Shown: positions 7,179 through 14,463 of the stretch, piece after piece
How positions within the stretch are numbered: position 1 is the stretch's first letter
How the letters are laid out: each line of letters starts with the position of its first letter
Source of the DNA: Candidatus Tayloriibacteriota bacterium
GTDB lineage: Bacteria > Patescibacteriota > Minisyncoccia > Phycocordibacterales > PALSA-1337
DNA length: 34,829 nt
Direction of reading: 5' to 3'
Assembly (NCBI GenBank): GCA_903839695.1
Contig: CAIMDI010000016.1
Coordinates: 1 to 34,829, forward strand
Position numbers and translations under genes: made by a program
Notes under the pieces: generated by a model
The model's database searches: none
Told to the model about the DNA's origin: nothing
The model's input: the letters and a program-made list of their open reading frames with translations, nothing else

Positions 7179-7622
7179 TCACAGTAGGCTAACGCCTCCG
7201 AGATTCCCCGCTTTTGCGGGGTTTCGTTTTTTATTGATCAGCAATTCAACAACTTTATCTATAACGGAGTTAAATTCACCATCAGAAATTTTGGTGATTT
7301 TTCTTAATAATCTTTTTGTACTTATTGTGCGTAATTGGGAAAGTACAATTTGCGCGTGCATTTCCTCGATAGAATATCTATATTTATCTAACTTACTTTT
7401 ACTAGAAAGAGGTAGGGACCATATCGTGTAATGATTAATTCGATTAAGGACTAAAATAGGTCTTTCAAAATAGTCGTTCTTTCCGTTTTGTTCAGTACCT
7501 ATATTTTTCCCAAGAGAACACCACCAAACCTCTCCCTCCTGACAAGGTAATTCCTTCAAATTCTTTTGAATATGTTGTTTTTTCTCGTTCCAAGAATCAA
7601 ATAATTCACTTCCCATTCCCAC
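7179..7622 (-). CDS. PemK/MazF-family toxin, solitary
   Basis: This 147-residue protein matches the PemK/MazF mRNA-cleaving toxin family. The N-terminal helix (SELFDSWNEKKQHIQ) leads into GEVWWCSLGKNIGTEQNGK (30-48). FERPILVLNRINHYTIWSLPL (52-72) and the AQIVLSQLRTISTKRLLRKI block (90-109) follow. Such proteins with this N-terminal extension are, to my knowledge, frequent and often antitoxin-less in CPR genomes; none is seen within 60 nt upstream. Residues about 133-147 (RNPAKAGNLGGVSLL) are encoded by the tandem-hairpin element, so the tail is probably a late addition. The start may be the first ATG (7622) or the second (7616). It ends 35 nt upstream of comEC. Confidence 0.8.
   Translation of the reverse strand: MGMGSELFDSWNEKKQHIQKNLKELPCQEGEVWWCSLGKNIGTEQNGKNDYFERPILVLNRINHYTIWSLPLSSKSKLDKYRYSIEEMHAQIVLSQLRTISTKRLLRKITKISDGEFNSVIDKVVELLINKKRNPAKAGNLGGVSLL
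7186..7232 (+). terminator. Tandem hairpins with plus-strand U tract, inside the toxin 3' end
   Basis: A small hairpin AGGC/GCCT (7186-7197) precedes a strong CCCCGC-TTTT-GCGGGG hairpin (7206-7221), which is followed on the plus strand by TTTCGTTTTTT. It is a good terminator for plus-strand transcription, yet no plus-strand gene lies upstream except sod, 1.3 kb away across comEC. It could also be a dispersed palindromic element that extended the toxin gene. Confidence 0.7.
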
Positions 7623-7684
7623 ACCATAGCAAAAAGTTCTTAAGAACTTCTAAAGAAATACATAAGAAATGATAAAGATTATGT

Positions 7685-8380
7685 TTATGACACACTTTTC
7701 ATGAAATCAGCAATGATTTCTTTTTCTTGATCTTGAGAAATAGCTTTTTTAAATCTAGTTCCACTTTTTCCTTTTACACGCGCTTCACATTCTGCCCAAG
7801 TAGGATGTATTTGTATTTTTCCTTCAACCATACTTATATATGAATATGCTTTAGCATTTGAATGTGATTTTTTTGAAACTTTTTCAACTGAATGAGACAA
7901 ATCAAGTATGTTTTTTATTGAATAATCGGAAAGAGCACCATTGAATAGTTTTATTTCTACCTTGTCTGCAAAAGAAGTAGCAATTTCATCGCATCTTTCA
8001 TTCCCAGCAATTCCAGAATGCCCTCCAACATATTCCCAAACTACATTTTTACCCTCAGTGACAGTCACAAGCTTTTCCCATAAGTCTTTATTTAATACTT
8101 CATCTTTTGTTTTTGTAAGCCAACCATTTGCTTTCCAACCTCTAACCCATTTCGTAATTCCATTGATTACATAAGAAGAGTCCGTATAAACAGTTATCTC
8201 CGCGTCTTTTGCAGTCTCCAATGCTTCAGTACACGCTGTAAGTTCCATTCTATTATTTGTTGTATTGTCAGAACGCCCTCCAAGCTCTTTTACTCTATCG
8301 TTAGAAATGACAACGCTTCCCCATCCACCAGGACCAGGATTTCCCCTTGAAGCTCCATCAGTAAAAATTTTTATTTGCAT
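7685..8380 (-). CDS. rnhA: Ribonuclease HI with C-terminal viroplasmin-like domain
   Basis: This enzyme cleaves the RNA strand of RNA-DNA hybrids. The catalytic residues are visible: Asp8 (FTDGASRGNPGPGGWG), Glu46 (NRMELTA), Asp67 (YTDSSYV), His121 and Asp131 (NERCDEIA). RNase HI is usually about 155 residues; this one has 231. The extra C-terminal part (about 178-226: SYISMVEGKIQ, PTWAECEARVKGKSGTRF) resembles the hybrid-binding/viroplasmin domain that is N-terminal in eukaryotic RNase H1. The order is reversed here. The start codon sits 6 nt after a perfect TATAAT. It follows the HExxH membrane gene by 7 nt on the same strand. Confidence 0.92.
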   Translation of the reverse strand: MQIKIFTDGASRGNPGPGGWGSVVISNDRVKELGGRSDNTTNNRMELTACTEALETAKDAEITVYTDSSYVINGITKWVRGWKANGWLTKTKDEVLNKDLWEKLVTVTEGKNVVWEYVGGHSGIAGNERCDEIATSFADKVEIKLFNGALSDYSIKNILDLSHSVEKVSKKSHSNAKAYSYISMVEGKIQIHPTWAECEARVKGKSGTRFKKAISQDQEKEIIADFMKSVS

Positions 8381-8386
8381 AAGAGT

Positions 8387-8392
8387 ATTATA
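8387..8392 (-). promoter_or_regulatory. -10 element giving a leaderless rnhA mRNA
   Basis: On the minus strand TATAAT (8392-8387) is followed by exactly 6 nt and the ATG, so the predicted +1 is the A of the start codon. The hexamer overlaps the stop codon of the upstream gene (8388-8390). The -35 region is weak. Confidence 0.5.
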
Positions 8393-8918
8393 CAGTATCT
8401 ACTTCTTTATTAAAAAATAAGTCATAAATACCTATAGCCAAACCAGAAACTAAAGATACTATACCAAGAAAGTATATTGATGAGGAAATTTGCGCAGTAT
8501 ATTTTAGAACACCCAAAGTTGATAAAAGATAATTCCAATCATGTATAGCGTTATCTCCTCCCAATAAATCCAAATTCATTAGAATTGCATCTTTGGCATA
8601 AGCTGCAACATCAAAAAAACTAGAAGCCAACCAAAGAATAATAAAAGCTGTAGAATAAATATCTCTTTTACTAAAAAAATAATAAATAAAGACTAATGGA
8701 ATTAATAATTGCATTATAGTACCACCAGCCATTTGAAGAAATTGAATACCCAATAAACCAAAAGTGGGATGTCCAGCCTCATGAAAAACTAAATGAATAG
8801 AATGAACGATACTGTATTCTAAGGGGTTATTACTAATCAAATAAAAATAATATGCTGATATTAATAAAAAAGATAATTTAATTATTTTTTTAATTTTTGT
8901 ATTTATATTATTCTCCAT
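8388..8918 (-). CDS. Uncharacterised membrane protein with HExxH motif
   Basis: This is a 176-residue protein with about five predicted membrane helices. HEAGH (His46, Glu47, His50) sits in a hydrophobic segment, as in membrane zinc metalloproteases of the M50 type. The usual second motif (NxxPxxPLDG) is missing. Possible third ligands are Asp103 (ASSFFDVAAYAKD) or the AIHDW segment (124-128). I do not know a named family; proteolysis is an inference from the motif. It lies 29 nt downstream of the recJ stop and 7 nt upstream of the rnhA start, all on the minus strand. A TACAAT about 11 nt before the start suggests a very short leader. Confidence 0.7.
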   Translation of the reverse strand: MENNINTKIKKIIKLSFLLISAYYFYLISNNPLEYSIVHSIHLVFHEAGHPTFGLLGIQFLQMAGGTIMQLLIPLVFIYYFFSKRDIYSTAFIILWLASSFFDVAAYAKDAILMNLDLLGGDNAIHDWNYLLSTLGVLKYTAQISSSIYFLGIVSLVSGLAIGIYDLFFNKEVDTV

Positions 8919-8947
8919 ATATATTTACTATTGTATACTAAATATAA

Positions 8948-10654
8948 TCAAACAACATCAACAATCCTCAACCTCAACTCTGTTCTACCACCAAACAGTG
9001 ACTTCTCCATTGTCGCGATCAAATCAATAATATCGCCAATCTTTAGAAAATCACCTTCCCTGTTTTTAAAATACTCTTTATCCATAAAAAACCCAATCGC
9101 TTTTATTGCCTGACCATTTTCTTTTTTAAAAGTTAATTCCAAATGATTCTTTTCCTTTCCAAATTCCTTTATTCCAAATATTTTTATATTTTTAAAAATG
9201 AAAACTGGCTTTTTATTACCAACTCCAAACGGCGAAAGTTTTTCAATTTCCGCATAATTATTCCAATTAGCATATTCCAAAGGAATTTCCATATCAATAT
9301 AATCTGGCTCAATCATTACCTTCCCATCCTTCATGTCTTTAACTAAAATATCAAAAGCATTATTTAAATTATTCTCCAAATAGTGAATAGATTCATTTGA
9401 AACAGAAAAACCACCCGATGCAGAATGACCACCATATTGAAGCATTGTCTCCGAAGAAGCCTTATTCATTATTTCTACAACACTTACGGTGCCTCCAGAT
9501 CTACAAGATCCTTTAATAACACCATCGCCATCCCTTCCCCACAAAAATACAGGTTTATTAAATTCTTCTGCCAAAGTGTTAGCAACAAGACCAAGTAAAG
9601 ACGGTCTCCATTCAGGATTCCCCGCCACAATTACATTTCTAGAATTATCTGTATGTCTTTCTTTAATTATTTTTTTTACTTCTTTTACAAGTGAAGCAAC
9701 AACACCTTTTCTTTCATTATTTATTTTATCAAGATGTTCAACATATTTATGTGCCTCAATATCATCATCAGTCGCCAACAAACAAAAAGCATCCATAGGT
9801 AAACCCATTCTAGACGCAGCATTGATACGCGGAGTAATCATAAAACCAATATCATCCTCCGTTAAATGTTTTTGATCAATTTTTAAATGTCTTAATAAAC
9901 GCATTAGTCCTTTTCTTGGGCTAATTTTTAATACCCTTAAACCAAAATGTGCCAATGCCCTGTTTTCTCCAGTCAAAGGGACCATGTCTGAAAGAGTAGC
10001 AATACCAACCATATCCAATAGCCACTTTTCTTGACCTTCTTTTAAATTAAATCTATTAATTTTTAAAATTGCTTGTATTAATTTAAAACAAACGCCCGAA
10101 CCACAAAGAATTTTTTCTGGATATTTACAATCTTTCTGTTTATGATCAACGATAGCAAAAGCTGGAGGAATTTCCTCATGTGGTTCATGATGATCCGTAA
10201 TTATTACATCTATTCCATTTTTTTGAGCTAAACTGACGGCCTCAATGTCTGATATTCCACAGTCCAAAGTCACCAAGAGCTGAACCCCGTCTTTCACGAA
10301 TTGCTCTACCGCATCAGTATTCAGACCGAAGCCTTCATCGTGTCTGTGGGGAATGTAATTTGTAAAATTCTTAAATCCTATTTTTTTAAAAAAATCATGA
10401 AAAATAACTCCAGCAGGAATACCGTCTGCATCATAATCACTATAAATAACAATCTTTTCATTGGCATCTATGGCCTTGATTATCCTCTTCGCGGCCTTTT
10501 CTGCATCTTTTAACAGGAATGGATCATGAATATGCTTTTCATAATTCGGATTGAGAAATTCAGCCTTATCTTCTAAAGTCTCTATGCCTCGATGAAATAA
10601 TATATGATCAATAAAGGGCTTGTTGGTCTTTTTTCGTATTTCATATCGTGGCAT
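8948..10654 (-). CDS. recJ: Single-stranded-DNA-specific exonuclease RecJ
   Basis: This 568-residue protein is a 5'-3' single-strand DNA exonuclease of the DHH superfamily, used in recombination and repair. Metal-binding motifs are seen in order: YSDYDADG (71-78), LDCG (130-133), ITDHHE (152-157) and GIATLSDMVPL (217-227). The DHHA1 domain has YGGHSASGGF, and a C-terminal OB-like region ends the protein. The length is normal. On the minus strand TATACT (10667-10662) lies 7 nt before the ATG, again giving a nearly leaderless message. Upstream is the remnant of another gene. Confidence 0.96.
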   Translation of the reverse strand: MPRYEIRKKTNKPFIDHILFHRGIETLEDKAEFLNPNYEKHIHDPFLLKDAEKAAKRIIKAIDANEKIVIYSDYDADGIPAGVIFHDFFKKIGFKNFTNYIPHRHDEGFGLNTDAVEQFVKDGVQLLVTLDCGISDIEAVSLAQKNGIDVIITDHHEPHEEIPPAFAIVDHKQKDCKYPEKILCGSGVCFKLIQAILKINRFNLKEGQEKWLLDMVGIATLSDMVPLTGENRALAHFGLRVLKISPRKGLMRLLRHLKIDQKHLTEDDIGFMITPRINAASRMGLPMDAFCLLATDDDIEAHKYVEHLDKINNERKGVVASLVKEVKKIIKERHTDNSRNVIVAGNPEWRPSLLGLVANTLAEEFNKPVFLWGRDGDGVIKGSCRSGGTVSVVEIMNKASSETMLQYGGHSASGGFSVSNESIHYLENNLNNAFDILVKDMKDGKVMIEPDYIDMEIPLEYANWNNYAEIEKLSPFGVGNKKPVFIFKNIKIFGIKEFGKEKNHLELTFKKENGQAIKAIGFFMDKEYFKNREGDFLKIGDIIDLIATMEKSLFGGRTELRLRIVDVV

Positions 10655-10661
10655 GAATAAC

Positions 10662-10667
10662 AGTATA
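10662..10667 (-). promoter_or_regulatory. -10 element giving a near-leaderless recJ mRNA
   Basis: On the minus strand TATACT is separated from the recJ ATG by 7 nt, predicting a leader of 0 to 1 nt. No convincing -35 hexamer is seen. Confidence 0.5.
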
Positions 10668-10686
10668 GCAAGTTTTTAAGCTTTGC

Positions 10687-10834
10687 TTACTTTACTTCTA
10701 TGGCTTTTCCTTCTTTAATCTCAAACAAAGTATATGCTATATCTTTTCTATCATTCCTCTCATCGAATGATATTTGACCACTTGGCCATGAGTATCTATA
10801 GATGCATTGATTGTGTTTATAATTCCAATTAATA
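10687..10834 (-). pseudogene. 3' remnant of an ABC transporter substrate-binding protein gene
   Basis: Read on the minus strand, this gap encodes about 49 open codons ending at TAA (10689-10687) with no start. The conceptual tail SGQISFDERNDRKDIAYTLF followed by EIKEGKAIEVK closely resembles the C-terminus of periplasmic amino-acid-binding proteins (the SGxISFDxxGDR motif of the Peripla_BP_6 type). The fragment abuts the stop codon of the AAA ATPase gene exactly, and its frame runs a little into that gene before a stop. The simplest reading is that a deletion or insertion that brought in the ATPase removed the 5' part. The match is by eye. Confidence 0.55.
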
Positions 10835-11968
10835 CTAAATCCCCAAAAACTCCTTATAATTACTCCTATTTATAATGGACACGTCACTATTTTTATATTC
10901 ATTAATAAAACTTTTAGGAATATTGTATGTTTTATTCCCCCACTTAAATTCATAACCGTGTAATCTTCCATCATAATCTTCAACATAATCTATTTCCTTT
11001 TTGTCTTGAGTTCTCCAGAAATATCTATTTCTATACCATTTCTTTTTTTCTATTAACTTTTTTCTCTCAATTATGAGAAAATTCTCCCAAAGAGCACCGA
11101 TATCATTTCTATTTTCAAGTTTATCAAATGAATTTATTAGAGCATTTCTAACTCCAAGATCATAAAAGTATATTTTATTTTTTCTTCCTATTTCATTTCT
11201 AATATTTCTAGAAAATGGTGGCAGCCTGAATATCACAAAAGCTTGTTCTAATAAATATATGTAGTTCATAACAGTTTTTCTTGTTGTTTCAAGCTTTAAT
11301 GCAAGTTCATTGTATGAAACTTCTCCTCCGATCTGAAGAGCTATCAATTGTAGAAGTTTTACTATCATCTCTGGTTTCTTAAGACCTTCAAACTCTAAAG
11401 CATCTTTATAGAGATAATTACTAGATAATTCTTGAAGATACCCGATCTTGTCATCTGTTGCACCACTTGCTATTTCTGGATAATTTCCAAATAAAAGCAT
11501 ACTTTCCAAATTGGTGTCTATACCTTGATTATTTCCATACACTGCACTCATTTCAGAAACAGATATAGGATAAAGCATGAAAGTAATATTTCTTCCGGTT
11601 AATGGTTCATTTATTTTATTAGATAAATCAAAGCTTGATGACCCTGTAGCAATGATTTGAATATCGGGGTATGTATCTACTAGTATTTTCAAATTAATTC
11701 CTATATTTTCTACTCTTTGAGCCTCATCAATGATAAATATCTTTCCCTCGCCTAGAAATTCTCTAAGCTTCTTATCATCTTGAGATTCTAAACCTTGCTT
11801 ATTCTGTAAAATGTCACAGTTTATATACTTACCATCATTGCCATATTTACTAAGTATTTCTTTTACAAGAGTAGTCTTCCCAACACGACGAGGTCCATAA
11901 ATAATAATGATCTTCCCCTTAAAGAGCTGCTCTTCAATTTCCTTTTTTATACTTCTTTCTATTATCAT
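10835..11968 (-). CDS. AAA ATPase with DUF4143 C-terminal domain
   Basis: This 377-residue protein belongs to the widespread AAA_14/DUF4143 ATPases. The P-loop is YGPRRVGKTT (24-33), Walker B is KIFIIDEAQ (about 76-84), and a sensor-like IIATGSSSFDL (about 105-115) follows. The C-terminal part holds a winged-helix-like segment (YNELALKLETTRKTVMNYI) and a PD-(D/E)xK-like stretch (KKEIDYVEDYDGRLHGYEFKW). These genes are scattered in CPR and Bacteroidetes genomes and behave as accessory, frequently transferred genes; their biochemical role is unresolved. The neighbouring gene fragment supports a late arrival here. A TATATA about 20 nt before the start could be its -10. Confidence 0.9.
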   Translation of the reverse strand: MIIERSIKKEIEEQLFKGKIIIIYGPRRVGKTTLVKEILSKYGNDGKYINCDILQNKQGLESQDDKKLREFLGEGKIFIIDEAQRVENIGINLKILVDTYPDIQIIATGSSSFDLSNKINEPLTGRNITFMLYPISVSEMSAVYGNNQGIDTNLESMLLFGNYPEIASGATDDKIGYLQELSSNYLYKDALEFEGLKKPEMIVKLLQLIALQIGGEVSYNELALKLETTRKTVMNYIYLLEQAFVIFRLPPFSRNIRNEIGRKNKIYFYDLGVRNALINSFDKLENRNDIGALWENFLIIERKKLIEKKKWYRNRYFWRTQDKKEIDYVEDYDGRLHGYEFKWGNKTYNIPKSFINEYKNSDVSIINRSNYKEFLGI

Positions 11969-12193
11969 TAGATTTTTTGATTATTTATATAGTAGCAATA
12001 TTAGCATTTATATTCAATATAATCAAGTAAAATGACAGATAATTATAATCTGATACCATAATATGGCTTATTATATAGATATAATTAATATCAATAATAT
12101 GCTACTTTGGTAGCATTTATATTAAAATATACCTAAAAATATAGTATTGGCAATGATTATCTCTACCAGTAGAATTCTTTGTGAATAGTAATG
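11969..12193. other. Intergenic region with direct and inverted repeats
   Basis: No gene is seen. The 13-bp sequence TAGCATTTATATT occurs twice (12002-12014 and 12111-12123). Hairpins include GCTAC-TTTG-GTAGC (12101-12114), touching the second copy, and short A+T palindromes between the copies. The region separates the divergent ATPase and HIT genes and could hold an operator pair or the edge of an inserted segment. Confidence 0.5.
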
Positions 12194-12199
12194 TATAAT
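12194..12199 (+). promoter_or_regulatory. -10 element giving a leaderless HIT mRNA
   Basis: A perfect TATAAT followed by exactly 6 nt and the ATG at 12206 places the predicted transcription start on the A of the start codon. An in-frame upstream ATG at 12191 overlaps the -10 and would not be transcribed. Confidence 0.6.
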
Positions 12200-12205
12200 A
12201 TATCC

Positions 12206-12568
12206 ATGGAATCATGTATATTTTGTAAAATCATTAAAAAAGAAATCTTTTCTCACATTGTCTATGAGGACAATGATTTTATAGCATTTATGGATATTCA
12301 CCCTATCTCCCCTGGTCATACTTTAGTTATACCCAAAGAACATTATCGTTGGGTATGGGATGTTCCAAATACAAAAGACTATTTTGAAGTGACAAAGAAA
12401 ATTGCATTAGCCCAAAGAAAAGCTTTTGATACAGACGCTATTTCAATAAAAATAGTTGGTGAAGAAATACCCCATGCTCATATATGGGTATTCCCAAATC
12501 CCGAAACAGTAAAAGGAGAAAAAAGTGATTTCGAAGGAAATAAGAAAAAGATAATCGATAATTTATAA
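12206..12568 (+). CDS. HIT family protein (nucleotide hydrolase/transferase fold)
   Basis: This 120-residue protein has the histidine-triad fold: the CIFCKI zinc-type start (Cys4, Cys7), then DNDFIAFMDIHPISPGHTLVIP (22-43), then the terminal motif. The motif reads HAHIWVF (90-96). The first two histidines are kept, including the one matching the nucleophile of HINT1 (His92), but the third is Trp94 instead of His. Activity may therefore be altered. I chose the ATG at 12206 because homologues start at MxxCIFC and because the promoter overlaps the upstream ATG at 12191. The 3' end overlaps the convergent pgk gene by 6 nt. Confidence 0.85.
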   Translation: MESCIFCKIIKKEIFSHIVYEDNDFIAFMDIHPISPGHTLVIPKEHYRWVWDVPNTKDYFEVTKKIALAQRKAFDTDAISIKIVGEEIPHAHIWVFPNPETVKGEKSDFEGNKKKIIDNL

Positions 12569-13633
12569 TCCTTTCTCCAAAGCCTCAATCCCCGGCAATG
12601 TTCCCTTAGCGAGAAAATCTAGCATAGCCCCACCACCAGTAGAAACGAAAGTGAATTTATTTTCTAATTTTAATTCAGCTATTGTGGCAATAGTATCTCC
12701 CCCTCCAACAATAGTCCTTGAACCTCTTAAAGTGGCCTCTGATAGTATTTCTGCAAGCTGTAGGGTAGAAGCTCTATAACCTGTCTCATACGCACCTAAT
12801 GGCCCATTCCATAATATATATTTTGCTTTTTCTATTTCCACTCTCAACATATCAACTGTTTTCATACCACAATCCATAACTGCATCGTCTTTTATCAGGC
12901 TATCTATAGGTAAAAGGATTTTATTTGATGCGGAAAATCTACTTAAATTGAAATTTTCTAATGAAACCATTGATTTGCCGATTCTATCTCCTCTTTCTTT
13001 AAAGAAATTATTTGCCAATGCCCCTCCAATAAATACTTTATCTGCAATGCTAATAAACTTTTCTATCAAAGGTAATTTTGTTTCAAATTTTGCACCTCCA
13101 AGTATAAATAAAAATGGATGTTCGGGATTAAATGCTGAACTTAGATGTTTTACCTCCTCTTGAAACTGTATCCCAGCGTAACTAGGTATAAATTCTGTAA
13201 TTGCACAAACCGATGCATGCTCTCTATGAGAAACTGGAAATGCTTCGTTTACATAAATATCAGCCAAAGAAGCTAGCTCTTTTGCAAAATCCTTATCATT
13301 TTTCTTTTCACCCTCATAATCTCTAAGGTTTTCCAATAGAGTTATTTTGTTTTCTGTATTTAAAGCCTTTTTATAATTTTTTTCAAAAACGCATTCCACA
13401 CCTAATTTATTCAAATATTTAGCAATAGGTTCAAGAGTAGGATTATCCTTGGTTTCTATATGGCTTACAAGAATCATTTTTGCACCCTTATCAGATAGAT
13501 ATTTTATAAGGGGCAAAGATTTTTGAATACGAAAATCATCAACAATGATACCATTTTGAACCGGCACATTGAAATCTAGACGCACAAGAACTTTTACACC
13601 ATCAAGCTTTTCTACGTCTTTTATATTTTTCAT
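12563..13633 (-). CDS. pgk: Phosphoglycerate kinase, short form
   Basis: Pgk transfers phosphate from 1,3-bisphosphoglycerate to ADP in glycolysis. Conserved blocks are RLDFNVP (18-24), LLENLRDYEGE (99-109), HREHAS (136-141), GGAKFETK (179-186), WNGPLGAYE (275-283), VGGGDT (309-314) and STGGGAMLDFLAKGTLPG (331-348). At 356 residues it is about 40 shorter than usual. The substrate-loop motif SHLGRP reads SHIETK (57-62), without the Gly-Arg-Pro. It follows tpiA by 8 nt on the same strand, forming a small glycolytic operon. Confidence 0.95.
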   Translation of the reverse strand: MKNIKDVEKLDGVKVLVRLDFNVPVQNGIIVDDFRIQKSLPLIKYLSDKGAKMILVSHIETKDNPTLEPIAKYLNKLGVECVFEKNYKKALNTENKITLLENLRDYEGEKKNDKDFAKELASLADIYVNEAFPVSHREHASVCAITEFIPSYAGIQFQEEVKHLSSAFNPEHPFLFILGGAKFETKLPLIEKFISIADKVFIGGALANNFFKERGDRIGKSMVSLENFNLSRFSASNKILLPIDSLIKDDAVMDCGMKTVDMLRVEIEKAKYILWNGPLGAYETGYRASTLQLAEILSEATLRGSRTIVGGGDTIATIAELKLENKFTFVSTGGGAMLDFLAKGTLPGIEALEKGL

Positions 13634-13641
13634 TTTTATAA

Positions 13642-14400
13642 TTATAAAGAATCAACTGTTTTTAATAATTCGACAAAACCAGAGGAATTTACGCTCTCAC
13701 GTCCCACCAATAAGCCATTAACTTTACCTTGCTGAATAATATCTGTAGCATTTCTAAAATTTACTGATCCGCCGTAAAGGATTTTTGTAGATATAGCTTC
13801 ACTGTGCCCATACATATCAGACAATACTTTTTTTATAAACAAACACATTTCATAAACATCTGGAGCGTTCATTGCTTCTTTTGCACCTATAGCCCAAAGT
13901 GGTTCATAGGCTATTATTAATTTGCCTATATTTTTTTTATTTACTTTATTTAAAGAATTCTTTATTTGTTCTTTTATTATATTTAAATAATTACCACTTG
14001 CATCTCTTTCCTTCTCACCAATACAAAGTATAGGACTCATTCCTGAATTTAAAACTATTTGAACTTTATTTGAAACTATTTCATCTGTTTCTCCTCTTGC
14101 CCTTCTCTCTGAATGACCGACTATTACATAGGAAATACCTAGGTTTTTTAGCATTAATGGACTTATCTCTCCAGTAAAAGAACCTTGTTCTTCTGTATAT
14201 ACATTTTGTGCTCCAACAGAAATTTTGGTTTTGCTATTTTTATTTAAAAAAGACTTTAAATATACAAAGGGTGGACAAATAACAATATCAGTAGAGTTTA
14301 TTTTTTTTGATATTGAGTTAACTGAACGATAAATACGTTTTGCTTCTTCTAAAGAGACAGGGTTCATTTTCCAATTACCAACTATCAATTTTTTATTCAT
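13642..14400 (-). CDS. tpiA: Triosephosphate isomerase
   Basis: This 252-residue TIM-barrel enzyme interconverts dihydroxyacetone phosphate and glyceraldehyde-3-phosphate. The catalytic residues are Lys11 (GNWKMN), His96 (VGHSERR) and Glu166 (YEPLWAIG). Phosphate-binding segments such as ILYGGSVN and GLLVGRESV are also present. The length is normal. The gene lies 63 nt downstream of the last pilin-like gene and 8 nt upstream of pgk, so it may be read with the pilus block or from a weak promoter in that gap. Confidence 0.97.
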   Translation of the reverse strand: MNKKLIVGNWKMNPVSLEEAKRIYRSVNSISKKINSTDIVICPPFVYLKSFLNKNSKTKISVGAQNVYTEEQGSFTGEISPLMLKNLGISYVIVGHSERRARGETDEIVSNKVQIVLNSGMSPILCIGEKERDASGNYLNIIKEQIKNSLNKVNKKNIGKLIIAYEPLWAIGAKEAMNAPDVYEMCLFIKKVLSDMYGHSEAISTKILYGGSVNFRNATDIIQQGKVNGLLVGRESVNSSGFVELLKTVDSL

Positions 14401-14463
14401 TTATACATGATAACATGCGAAATTGTAGTCGTCGAACAATAGATTTAACGGCCTATATAATAG

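Noticed and set aside
12191-12205. Upstream ATG as the HIT start
   Set aside because: It overlaps a perfect TATAAT whose predicted transcription start is the ATG at 12206, and family members begin at the later Met.
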